From positions 62,001-126,000 of the forward strand of contig JAEXFN010000047.1 in the NCBI GenBank assembly GCA_023400055.1: a DNA stretch of 64,000 nucleotides. The letters are read 5' to 3'. The DNA is from Bacillota bacterium. Its GTDB lineage: Bacteria > Bacillota > UBA4882 > UBA8346. The position numbers and the translations under genes are program-made. Every line of letters begins with the position of its first letter. The first letter of the stretch is position 1. The notes beneath the pieces were generated by a model that saw only the letters and a list, made by a program, of their open reading frames with translations, did not search any database and had not been told where the DNA came from. This document shows, one piece after another, positions 7,557-15,620 of this stretch.

Positions 7557-8111
7557 CTAAACTTCCATGGCCATGATCGATTCGATGTTATCCAGCAGAT
7601 AACGTTTGCCCTTTTCATTCAGGACCACCATGGTATATTCCACGCCGTTATAGGTCCGTTGCTCGCTTTCGAACCCATAATCGGGCGATTTCGGATTGGT
7701 GACCGTACGGGTTTTGCCGTCCGGGCCGCTCTCTTCGCTTAGCGCACCCAGCTTCTTCAGCCGCTTGTTCAGCTCGACCCCGGTCAATTTCTTGCTTTGA
7801 TTCAGGTCGAGGCTCAGGTTGACACATTTGGCGAACTCGTTGATGCCGATCTTGCCCGGCGTGAACAGTACCTGCTGCTTTTGTTCCGGAGTAATCATGA
7901 AAGTCGCGGCCGCTTTGGCGCCGCCGGAAGAATAGGCGCCGTGAACCACCTTGTCCAGTACTTCCGCCACAAAATACAGGCACCGGATGATCTTGGGCTC
8001 ATTCAGGAAACTGTCCTGGGCAATGGGTTCGTGGGTCAACGGGTTGACGCCGCCGGCAATCTTCTCCAAAACCAGCTTCGCCTTTTGAATCTTCTCAAGC
8101 TCCTCGTTCAT
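7557..8111 (-). CDS. Conserved-looking hypothetical protein, 184 aa
   Basis: A 184-residue soluble protein that I do not recognise with certainty. It begins with a helical segment and a motif of the type LEKIAGGVNPLTHEPIAQDS followed by PKIIRCLYFVAEVLDKV. I have an impression that similar NP(L/F)T motif segments occur at the N-termini of other Firmicute proteins. The C-terminal half has KKLTGVELNKRLKKLGAL and a terminal helix, possibly a winged-helix or restriction-like accessory fold, but this is a guess. No signal peptide or membrane segment. It is followed closely by the flavodoxin gene. Function open. Confidence 0.65.
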   Translation of the reverse strand: MNEELEKIQKAKLVLEKIAGGVNPLTHEPIAQDSFLNEPKIIRCLYFVAEVLDKVVHGAYSSGGAKAAATFMITPEQKQQVLFTPGKIGINEFAKCVNLSLDLNQSKKLTGVELNKRLKKLGALSEESGPDGKTRTVTNPKSPDYGFESEQRTYNGVEYTMVVLNEKGKRYLLDNIESIMAMEV

Positions 8112-8207
8112 CGCCGCTCTCCTCCTTGCCTACCGGTCCCATCGGCCATTTCCTTCATTTTCCATTTATATTATACATGAAACGCGTCAAATTGCCAATT
8201 ACTTTTA

Positions 8208-8271
8208 AAGTTGCATCCGATTTTCGGATGGCAGCGGCCGATGATCATTCCCGACAACGATGATCGGCGAC
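8208..8271. other. Two short inverted repeats upstream of the 8111 start
   Basis: CATCCGA at 8213 faces TCGGATG a few bases on, forming a compact hairpin. About 20 bases later GCCGAT (near 8236) and ATCGGC (near 8266) form a second imperfect dyad. Neither is followed by a clear T tract. They lie between array 2 and the 7557-8111 gene; role unknown. Confidence 0.4.
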
Positions 8272-8326
8272 CCAAATTATTCCCGGATTAACGCTACTAT
8301 CTCCGGCGGTTCCTGCCGAAGATGTT

Positions 8327-8536
8327 TGGGTAACTGAAAAAGCTCCGGCAGTTACCGCCAGACTTGCTTCAGTAACTAAAAATCGAGCGGCAGTTATTGC
8401 CGGAGTTCATTCAGTAACTGAATAAACTCTGGCGGTAAGCGCCGTATCATCTTCAGTAACTAAATATGTTGCGGCAGTCATTGTCGCTTCATATTCAGTA
8501 ACCAAATTGGCTATGACAGTAACCGCCGCTCCATCT
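8327..8536. repeat. Array 2: five 42-bp units, each two 21-bp subunits
   Basis: Units start at 8327, 8369, 8411, 8453 and 8495, exactly 42 bp apart and contiguous. Each opens with TCAGTAACTRAA (first unit degenerate) and has a second half centred on GGCAGTTAYNGCC, itself related to the first half, so the basic period is 21 bp with an alternating higher-order unit. CAGTAACTG and GGCAGTTACCGCC are dyads. The core TCAGT-M-ACT-S-AA recurs in array 3. The array lies 178 bp after the mannose-6-phosphate isomerase-like gene, beyond its terminator. Confidence 0.9.
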
Positions 8537-8586
8537 CCGGCAAGTCCATCAAGTGTCGCTGCAAAATCTATCCTTGTGCGGGCAAG

Positions 8587-8616
8587 CAAAAAACCGGGAC
8601 CATTCGGTCCCGGTTT
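8587..8616 (-). terminator. Terminator of the glycan operon
   Basis: A perfect 11-bp stem (AAACCGGGACC 8591-8601, GGTCCCGGTTT 8606-8616), loop of four, followed on the minus strand by a T run. It ends the operon that starts at 15294. Confidence 0.9.
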
Positions 8617-8714
8617 GCAACGCTAATATGAATAATTTCCTATGATAAATGAAAAAGATTGCCACTTCGGCTGTGATTCCGCTGTCTTGACCGGAATCGG
8701 TCACCTTTCGGCAA

Positions 8715-9827
8715 TCAGCGCGGTGGGAAGCAGCGCACCAGCTCCAGCGGATGATCGGGATCCCCCTCGATGCGGAACGTGGCCAGCCCGGCTGGCAAGA
8801 AGCAGGTCTGGGACTGGCTGAGCGCCATGGAACGGTCGCGGAAGCGAATCCGGCCCGACCCGGCGATGACCACCAGGATCGAAAACTGCTCGTCGCTCCG
8901 GCAATCGAAGGACGTAGCCACCCGCAGGCGCTGCAGCCGGAATTTATCGGTGTTCTCCGTCCCGATCAGCTGGCTCACGCTGTAGCCGACGCCTTCCTGG
9001 AGCGGCAGCGGCGGGATGCGGTAGCGGGCCAGGGTCTCTTCCAGCGTCAGCGCCTCATAATGGAAACAATCGAAGATCTTCTCGAAACCCAGGCCCTGGT
9101 GGCAGAGCTCGTCGGCGATGGGTTTGCCCTCCGGCGTGGTCCGTTCCACCCGGATGGTGTAGTCGGTCGGCTCCTGGATCTCCAGCAGGAAGCAGCCGGA
9201 CCCGATGGCGTGGGGCACGCCGCCTTCGATCAGCAGGGTCTCACCGGGCACCAGCGGGATGCGGTGCAAGCAATCGACCATCCCCGGAATGTCCTGCTTG
9301 TCGAAGAGCTCTTTCCATTGTTCGCGGGTCACACCGGGTTTGAAGCCAAACAGCAGATAGGGCGGCTCGCCGTCGATCGCCCGCCCGCCCAGCACATACC
9401 AGGCCTCGGTCTTGCCGAAGGCCGAATGAAAAACGTCCCGGGCGAAAGCGCGGTCCGGATGGACCTGGATCGCCAGCCGGCTCCGGGAGTCCAGCGCCTT
9501 GACCAACACCGCCGTGTTGGCGCCGTATTTGCGCACATGCGCCGCGCCCAGGAAGGCTTCGGGTTCGGCGTCGATCAACTCTTTCAACAGGGCGGTCGCT
9601 TCCCCGGCCAGGCTGACTTGGCTCAAGCCCTCGTTCGCAGGACCATCGCTCCGGTTGTTGCGGGCCTTGGTCACCGAGGCGATCCATTCCTCGGGGCGAT
9701 CCCCGTCCCGAGGATCGGGCCGGCCCTGCCATTCCTCCAGCACTTTACCGCCCGAGTAGGTGCGCCAGACCCGGGTGCTCGTCAGTTGCAGCGGTTGCTC
9801 GCTCAGTTTGAGCGTTTCTTCAGTCAC
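8715..9827 (-). CDS. Class I mannose-6-phosphate isomerase-like protein
   Basis: A 370-residue type I phosphomannose isomerase homologue (cupin fold, Zn-dependent), expected to interconvert mannose-6-phosphate and fructose-6-phosphate. Zinc-site and active-site motifs are present: LAIQVHPD (the QxHPD pair of ligands), FGKTEAWYVL (Glu ligand) and GGVPHAIGSG (C-terminal His ligand). The start is GTG 9827, three bases after the GH42 stop, so it is coupled to that gene; GGTGGTG lies nine bases before. As last gene of a sugar operon it would feed mannose units into glycolysis. Plant-type or ManA-type subgroup not resolved. Confidence 0.85.
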   Translation of the reverse strand: MTEETLKLSEQPLQLTSTRVWRTYSGGKVLEEWQGRPDPRDGDRPEEWIASVTKARNNRSDGPANEGLSQVSLAGEATALLKELIDAEPEAFLGAAHVRKYGANTAVLVKALDSRSRLAIQVHPDRAFARDVFHSAFGKTEAWYVLGGRAIDGEPPYLLFGFKPGVTREQWKELFDKQDIPGMVDCLHRIPLVPGETLLIEGGVPHAIGSGCFLLEIQEPTDYTIRVERTTPEGKPIADELCHQGLGFEKIFDCFHYEALTLEETLARYRIPPLPLQEGVGYSVSQLIGTENTDKFRLQRLRVATSFDCRSDEQFSILVVIAGSGRIRFRDRSMALSQSQTCFLPAGLATFRIEGDPDHPLELVRCFPPR

Positions 9828-9830
9828 TTT

Positions 9831-11942
9831 TTATGACACCACCGTGATTTTGAAGATTTCCACATCGCGGCCGGGGACGGTTACCGGCAGCTTCAAGACG
9901 CCTTGAACGGCGGTGCCGCTCTGTTTGGTCCCCGCGTACAGTCCGGCGATCTGGATGGGGTTCGCGCCAGCGCCAGGGAGGTTCAGTTCGACCTCGGCCC
10001 CGATTTCCGCCTGGCCATAGTTGAATACGAACAACAACAGGCCGTCCGCTCCGCCGAGGGTGCAGATCTTCAACTCGTTATTAGAGAGCGTATGCAACGG
10101 CAGCTGGAACTCCTGGGCGAGTAAGGTCATCAACTGAGCTACGCTGGGATGATGCTCACGGAAATAACCATACCACAAAGAAGTCGCCAAGTAAATGATC
10201 TGTCCCTGGCCATGCCGGCTCCGCAGCACCGCCGGCGCGCCGTCATTGAATTGTCCCAGCACCTCCACGGACTTGCTGCTGGACAGCTCCAGCAGCCGGC
10301 GGTCGTAATAGCCGGCGACGGCCAGGGCCGGTTTGCCGTTCCAAACCAGCTTAATGTCCAGATCGTCGGGGCTGAGATCGGCGTGCTGATAGCCCAGGAT
10401 CTCGTTGAGCTTGCCGCCCGGCAGATCGCGGTGGAGGATGCCGTAATCGCTGACCTCGCCGAACTTGCCGTCGGCGATGACCACGCCGCCCCGGCGGACA
10501 TAATCGGCGATCCCCTGCGCCAGTTGGTCGTTCAGGTTGATCTGGTTGCTGATGAACAGCACCGGATACTGCCCGGCCGAACCGTCCAGAATCGCCTCGG
10601 GGATGATGAATTTGGTGGCGATGTTCTGTTCCCACAGCGCCTGATACAGGCCGGCGATGGAATCCAGATAGATGCTGCTCGGGATGAAGGGCTTGTAATA
10701 TTCGGTATAAGCTTTGCTAAAATCGTGGCTGGTCTTGTCATACAGAATCGCCGCGCGCGGCTGTTCCGGCTGATAGGTTGTGAATTCGAGCTGGTTCTCC
10801 CGGATGATCCGGGCCATCTCCGCCGCCGCTTCGGCCCGCAACGTATAGCGGCCTCTGGTATCGACCAGGCCGCGGCCCATGGTCTGTACGCCCTTGATGA
10901 ACGGCTCCCACATCCAGTAAATGAGCCCTTTAGCCCCGTGGGAAATGGCTTCCCAGTTCCACCACTTCAGTTCGTAAGGATGGACCGCGCTCTGCGGGTT
11001 GAAGAGCGTCTGCAGATGAGTCTGCAACTCGGCGACCCAAAACTCGCCGTTGGTCGCGGCCGAGTGAAAACCGGTCATCGTCTCCCAGCGTTGCACGTCG
11101 GACATGACCTTGGGAGTGTTTTTGGGATAAAACGACATGCCCATCACGTCGACATGGGCGGCCACGTTCCATTCGTCCTGCGGTCGTTCGTAGCTGCCGT
11201 CCTGGGTGATCATCGAATGCACATTGTCAGCCAGCACCGGATGAGCGGGATCGACCGCCTTGACCACGTCGGACCATTCTTTCAGGATCATGCCGACCGT
11301 CTCTTTATGGAATTGATGAAAATCGACTTTCGGCATGACGCTGGCCCACAACCAACGGGTGTACTGAATCTGCGACCAGTCGTGATAAACCCGCTCCCAG
11401 GAAGCATTCAACTGCTCGATGGTCTGATACTTGTTCTGCAGCCAACTCCGGAACCGGCGCAACGTATATGGATCATAGGAGGAAAACATGGTCTCATTCC
11501 AGATGTCGTAGCCGTACAGCGACGAATACCCTTGGTAGTTGGCGGCGATCTCGCTGAACTGTTTGGCGATCAATTGCTGGACTTCGGGATGAAAGTAGTT
11601 GACATAGCCGTAGCTCAATTTATCCTTATATAAACTGCCGTCGAAATTGACCGCGAAATATTCATCCTTCATCACAAAATCCGGCAGGTACTCCAGGGTC
11701 GTGATCTGCCCGGCCAGTTCCATGACGATTTTCAAACCGATGGTCGCGGCATATTCCAAGATCCGGTGTCCGGTGTGATACGGGTAGTTCGGCAGGCTCC
11801 GGTCCTCCCACCAGTAGACGGCGGGCCAAATGACCACGGTATTCAGGCCGAGCTGCTTGATCTTATCCAGCGGCTCCGCGATATCTTCCCAGGAATATTC
11901 GCGCTGGACTTTTAAGACTGCTCCATAAGGGAACGTTTTCAT
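9831..11942 (-). CDS. GH42-like beta-galactosidase
   Basis: A 703-residue glycoside hydrolase with the GH42 layout: a TIM barrel to about residue 390 (LGLNTVVIWPAVYWW near the start, acid/base in YDIWNETM, probable nucleophile in FWVAELQTH), a trimerisation-type flavodoxin-like domain (VLFISNQINLNDQLAQGIAD, YVRRGGVVIADGKFGE) and a C-terminal beta domain. It should hydrolyse beta-galactosides; no signal peptide, so it acts on imported oligosaccharides. ATG 11942 follows GGAGGAG. It lies downstream of the ABC transporter genes, separated from the binding protein by a strong hairpin, and three bases upstream of the isomerase gene. Confidence 0.88.
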   Translation of the reverse strand: MKTFPYGAVLKVQREYSWEDIAEPLDKIKQLGLNTVVIWPAVYWWEDRSLPNYPYHTGHRILEYAATIGLKIVMELAGQITTLEYLPDFVMKDEYFAVNFDGSLYKDKLSYGYVNYFHPEVQQLIAKQFSEIAANYQGYSSLYGYDIWNETMFSSYDPYTLRRFRSWLQNKYQTIEQLNASWERVYHDWSQIQYTRWLWASVMPKVDFHQFHKETVGMILKEWSDVVKAVDPAHPVLADNVHSMITQDGSYERPQDEWNVAAHVDVMGMSFYPKNTPKVMSDVQRWETMTGFHSAATNGEFWVAELQTHLQTLFNPQSAVHPYELKWWNWEAISHGAKGLIYWMWEPFIKGVQTMGRGLVDTRGRYTLRAEAAAEMARIIRENQLEFTTYQPEQPRAAILYDKTSHDFSKAYTEYYKPFIPSSIYLDSIAGLYQALWEQNIATKFIIPEAILDGSAGQYPVLFISNQINLNDQLAQGIADYVRRGGVVIADGKFGEVSDYGILHRDLPGGKLNEILGYQHADLSPDDLDIKLVWNGKPALAVAGYYDRRLLELSSSKSVEVLGQFNDGAPAVLRSRHGQGQIIYLATSLWYGYFREHHPSVAQLMTLLAQEFQLPLHTLSNNELKICTLGGADGLLLFVFNYGQAEIGAEVELNLPGAGANPIQIAGLYAGTKQSGTAVQGVLKLPVTVPGRDVEIFKITVVS

Positions 11943-12052
11943 GATCTCCTCCAGTATCGATTGGGTTATTCGGGTCGGGTCGTCTTGAATTCAATTCATA
12001 ACGCCGTTCAACGTGCAATGTCCGGATCTTGATGGGGATTTTACGGTTTTGA

Positions 12053-12086
12053 AAGAATAAGTAAGGCCGAAGCCTTACTTATTCTT
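12053..12086 (-). other. 15-bp hairpin with UUCG loop after the binding-protein gene
   Basis: AAGAATAAGTAAGGC (12053-12067) and its exact complement (12072-12086) enclose CGAA, read UUCG on the transcript. It lies 20 bases after the binding-protein stop and lacks a T run, so it is more likely an RNA-stabilising or processing element than a full terminator. Such hairpins keep binding-protein mRNA more abundant than downstream genes. Confidence 0.75.
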
Positions 12087-12105
12087 GAAACCGCAGAATG
12101 TTACG

Positions 12106-13425
12106 TTACTTCTTGGCTTTGTCGGCAATATCCTGGGCTCGCCGTTTGATGTTTTCCATCGTCTGGTCGAGCGGTTGACCGCCGATCAAGTATTTATCGG
12201 TCTCTTCCAGGAACATCGTGTTGACTTGGTCGGTGTATTCAGGCATCACTGTCGGGGAATTCAGGACCAGTTTCTTGTTGCTGAATACGCGGTTCAGCGC
12301 TTTCACATCGTAATACTTGGCGTCGTCGCTGACGATGCCCTTGATGATCGAGTTGTTGAAACCAGGCTTGTTGACGCTGGCCAAAACCACGTTGCGGATC
12401 TTCATACCGTCGGTGGTGAAGAACTTGATGAATTTATAGGCTTCCTTCGGATACTTGGCAGTCTTGGGAATGCACCACATCTTGGCATCGGCCGAGGTGC
12501 GGCCTTCCGGAGTATTTTTGTCCCAACGCGGCAACGGCGCAAAAGTCGTTACGAAGTTATGCGGGAACTTGCTTTGATCCTTGATCTCGGAAAGCATCCA
12601 GGTACCGGTGGCGATCATGCTGGCTTTCTCGTTGAAATACTGGTCGCGGTAAGTCACTTTCGAGGTCTTGATGTCGATCAACGGCATCTGCGACTTGTCG
12701 ACGTTCTCCATGTCGTAACGGAACTTCAGGAACTGCTTGAACATGGGATCGTCGAAATTGAAGGAGCCGTCGCTCTTGTAATACGGATAACCCATTTTGG
12801 TTGAGAACAGACCCATCGTGCAATATTCCATCCAGGTGTGGAAGTAGGAACCGTAACGCTTGGTGCTGCCCTGGCCTTTGGTCAGCTTCTTGGCATACTC
12901 CCGGTAATCGCCCCAGGTCCAATTGAGCGGCGGCACCGGCAGTTTGGCCTCGTCCAAGTGGCTCTTATTGAGCATCACAAAATAGACTTGCAATTCGCCG
13001 GGCAATCCGTAAACCACGCCATTGACTTTGGTATTAAAGTTGTAAACTTTGTTGAAATCGGTATGATCGGATTTCAAAAGGCTGTCCATCGGCATCAGCA
13101 TGCCGCGCATTACATAATTGGTATAGCGGCGGGAATTGGAGAGCCCGACCACGTCCACTTTCTCGCCGGACAAAATGAGCAGATCCAGCTTTTTCTGATA
13201 ATCGTCAAAGACATTGTCCCCCAAATATTGCAAATCGACTTTGATCTTGGGGTTCTTGGCCTCGAAGGCTTTGATCACCGCTTGATCCTGCGCCTTGAAC
13301 GGGGTTTCCCAGGAATAAAACTTGAGGGTAATCGGGTCGGTGTTTTTAGCGTTGACCATGGCCGTCATCAGCAAGAGGCCGGCCAGCACCGCTATCACCA
13401 AAATTCTCGTCAAACGTTTCGACAT
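12106..13425 (-). CDS. Extracellular sugar-binding protein of an ABC transporter
   Basis: A 439-residue family 1 extracellular solute-binding protein (MalE/UgpB-like). A classical signal peptide (KR, then about 18 hydrophobic residues) ends at VNA-KN; there is no lipobox cysteine, so it appears to be secreted free rather than lipid-anchored. The mature N-terminus ITLKFYSWE and KVDVVGLSN, NEKASMIATGTWMLSEI are typical. It delivers an oligosaccharide, probably galactose-containing, to the permeases encoded upstream. Here the binding-protein gene follows the permeases, the reverse of the common order, with a 106-base gap and its own good ribosome binding site (GGGAGG). Confidence 0.9.
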   Translation of the reverse strand: MSKRLTRILVIAVLAGLLLMTAMVNAKNTDPITLKFYSWETPFKAQDQAVIKAFEAKNPKIKVDLQYLGDNVFDDYQKKLDLLILSGEKVDVVGLSNSRRYTNYVMRGMLMPMDSLLKSDHTDFNKVYNFNTKVNGVVYGLPGELQVYFVMLNKSHLDEAKLPVPPLNWTWGDYREYAKKLTKGQGSTKRYGSYFHTWMEYCTMGLFSTKMGYPYYKSDGSFNFDDPMFKQFLKFRYDMENVDKSQMPLIDIKTSKVTYRDQYFNEKASMIATGTWMLSEIKDQSKFPHNFVTTFAPLPRWDKNTPEGRTSADAKMWCIPKTAKYPKEAYKFIKFFTTDGMKIRNVVLASVNKPGFNNSIIKGIVSDDAKYYDVKALNRVFSNKKLVLNSPTVMPEYTDQVNTMFLEETDKYLIGGQPLDQTMENIKRRAQDIADKAKK

Positions 13426-13531
13426 CTTTTTACCTCCCTATGGATTGATTAGATTTATGATAATTATCCGCAAAGCGCTAATCGCCAGCCTAATCCAGGG
13501 ACAGGATCCGTCGCCACGCTTTGCAGATAGC

Positions 13532-14368
13532 TTATCCTTTCACAGCTCCCACGGTGATTCCTTCCACGACGAAGCGTTGCCCGATGAGGAACACGATAAT
13601 TAAGGGAACGATGGCCGAAACCGCCGCGGTCATAATCAGTGAGAAATACGACGCGTAATCGGTCATAAACTGTTGCATCGCCAGCTGGATGGTAAATAAC
13701 TTTTGAGTTTTCAAAAAGATCAATGGATGTTGATAGTCATTCCAGGTCCAAACGAACTTCAGGATGGCCAGCGTCACGATGGACGGCTTGACAATGGGCA
13801 AAATAATCCGGGAAAAGATCGTAAAGTGATTGGCGCCGTCGATCTTGGCCGATTCCGACAAGACCCCGGGTACGGTGACCATGTGCTGCCGGAGCAGGAA
13901 TACGCCGTAAACACTGAACGCATTCAGAACAATTAACCCGGCATGAGTGTCAAACAAATGGAACCAGCGGAACAGCATGAACTTGGGAACGATAGTAACC
14001 TGATCGGGAATCATTGCTGTGGCCAGATACCCGAGAAAAATCAGGTTACGGTGTTTGAAATTAATCTTAGAAAAGGCGTAGGCGGCCATGGCCGAAATCA
14101 ACACCTGCACGATGGTGGTAATCACGGTTATCTTAATCGTATTCCAGTAATACAGGCCGAAATTATATTGGCTGCCCCATACTTCCTGATAATTTTGGAT
14201 CGCGTGCCAACGCTTGGGTATCCATTCGATCGGGAACTTAAAAACATCGCTTTCCAACTTGAATGATGTCGAAATCATCCAGAAGAAAGGCAGAATCATG
14301 GTAAAGGCCAAAATGCCCAGTAAAATCGTTGTCACCAGTTTGGGAACGGACACAGTATGTTTCGTCAT
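13532..14368 (-). CDS. Carbohydrate ABC transporter permease, MalG type
   Basis: A 278-residue inner-membrane permease with six predicted spans and the EAA loop (SAKIDGANHFTIFSRIILPI) that docks the ATPase. MalG-type features include the N-terminal ILPFFWMISTSFK stretch. It forms the channel with the 14386-15294 permease. No ATPase gene is in this operon, so a shared MsmX-like ATPase encoded elsewhere is inferred. It lies 17 bases after the first permease gene. Confidence 0.9.
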   Translation of the reverse strand: MTKHTVSVPKLVTTILLGILAFTMILPFFWMISTSFKLESDVFKFPIEWIPKRWHAIQNYQEVWGSQYNFGLYYWNTIKITVITTIVQVLISAMAAYAFSKINFKHRNLIFLGYLATAMIPDQVTIVPKFMLFRWFHLFDTHAGLIVLNAFSVYGVFLLRQHMVTVPGVLSESAKIDGANHFTIFSRIILPIVKPSIVTLAILKFVWTWNDYQHPLIFLKTQKLFTIQLAMQQFMTDYASYFSLIMTAAVSAIVPLIIVFLIGQRFVVEGITVGAVKG

Positions 14369-14385
14369 CTTTCACGCACCTCAAT

Positions 14386-15294
14386 TTATTCGTAACTCAC
14401 CCATTTTTTCTGACCATGCCACTGCACGATGGTGACGATGAATATCAGAATAAACATTACCCACGCCGAGGCACACGCGGCGCCCATCTGATAGAATTGG
14501 AAAGCGGCGCGATAAATGTAGTAGGCAAGCACGGTCGTGGCCGTCCCGGGGCCGCCCTGGGTCATGACATTGATCTGGTCAAAAACCTTGAACGAACTGA
14601 TGATTCCCATCGTGACCAGAAAGAAGGTCGTGGGAGAGATCATCGGCACCGTCACATTGAAAAACTTCTGGACGACATTGGCGCCGTCGATCTCCGCCGC
14701 CTCATAGAGGTCTTTGGGGATTCCACTGAGTCCCGCGGCGAAGACGATGATGGTGTAGCCCAACTGTTGCCAGATATAGACCATGGTGACGGTCGGCAGC
14801 GCCCAGCGCAAGTCTCCCAACCATTTGGGAGGATTTTGAAACCCGATGCTCTGCAGGAAGCTGTTCACCGGGCCGAAACTCGGTTGAAGCATCACCATCC
14901 ACACGATGGCCACCGCCACCGCGCTGGAGATATAAGGCAGGAACATTACCGTCTTAAAGGCATTTTTGAAATAAACCTGCTTGTTGATGATCTCGGCCAG
15001 AATCAGCGCCAGGGCCGTTCCGACCAACACCGCCACAAAGGTAAAGATAATGCTGTTTTTGAATGAATCCGTAAACCAGATGTCACTCGTTAAGTTTTTA
15101 TAATTTTCCAGCCCGGCCAGTTTGATGTTGCTGAATCCCGAGGCGAAGTCCCATTGGCAAAAACTCAAAAACAATGAGAACAGCAACGGAAACACATAGA
15201 AAATCAGAAACCCGGCCGCGCTTGGCAGAAGAAACAACCAGCCCCAGAGGTTCTCGTTCTTGTCCAGGGTGTTCTTCTTGCTTCGGTTACTCAT
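14386..15294 (-). CDS. Carbohydrate ABC transporter permease, MalF type
   Basis: A 302-residue permease, first gene of the operon. Six hydrophobic segments and the EAA loop EAAEIDGANVVQKFFNVTVP are visible. I place the start at ATG 15294 (MSNRSKKN) after GGAGGGGG; the longer frame lacks a ribosome binding site and would include the promoter. It pairs with the MalG-type permease and the downstream binding protein. Confidence 0.9.
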   Translation of the reverse strand: MSNRSKKNTLDKNENLWGWLFLLPSAAGFLIFYVFPLLFSLFLSFCQWDFASGFSNIKLAGLENYKNLTSDIWFTDSFKNSIIFTFVAVLVGTALALILAEIINKQVYFKNAFKTVMFLPYISSAVAVAIVWMVMLQPSFGPVNSFLQSIGFQNPPKWLGDLRWALPTVTMVYIWQQLGYTIIVFAAGLSGIPKDLYEAAEIDGANVVQKFFNVTVPMISPTTFFLVTMGIISSFKVFDQINVMTQGGPGTATTVLAYYIYRAAFQFYQMGAACASAWVMFILIFIVTIVQWHGQKKWVSYE

Positions 15295-15324
15295 GTAAAA
15301 ATTCCCCCTCCGTCCGCTGATGAC

Positions 15325-15353
15325 ATCATAGCATCTGCTAATTTCGGTTCCAA
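15325..15353 (-). promoter_or_regulatory. Promoter of the glycan operon
   Basis: On the minus strand TTGGAA, a 17-bp spacer and TATGAT form a sigma-A-like promoter about 30 bases before the first permease start. Confidence 0.6.
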
Positions 15354-15405
15354 TCTCCTTCCATGACATCTTTGTTACTTTTGATTACTTCTTTGTCTCG
15401 AAAAA

Positions 15406-15435
15406 TTTACTCCGCCGTAACCTTTGAGGTACAAT
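15406..15435 (+). promoter_or_regulatory. Candidate promoter of the YesM/YesN-like pair
   Basis: TTTACT (15406-15411), 18-bp spacer and TACAAT (15430-15435) face the kinase gene about 185 bases downstream. The rest of the 15295-15620 gap shows nothing else clear. Confidence 0.35.
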
Positions 15436-15620
15436 ACAGATAGCGCCAAACGCCGAGGAGTTTGCCAAAATTTTTCGGCCCACTTTACGAGGCGTGACAT
15501 GGCGCGTTACGCCGGGCATGTTAAGCCGTAACCAATATTTAATGGGCTGCCGAAAGGTTATGATGCTGCTACAATAGAATTGCAATTCCAACCTCGTAAC
15601 GGAAAGAAGGACGAACAGTT

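Noticed and set aside
8327..8536. CRISPR array
   Set aside because: Units are contiguous 42-bp tandem repeats with no unique spacers, and no cas genes are nearby.
10149..11633. 494-codon ORF on the plus strand
   Set aside because: Antisense to the GH42 gene, which has intact catalytic motifs.
13465..13482. Catabolite-responsive (cre) site before the binding-protein gene
   Set aside because: The central CAAAGCGCTAA resembles cre but both outer dinucleotides mismatch the consensus.
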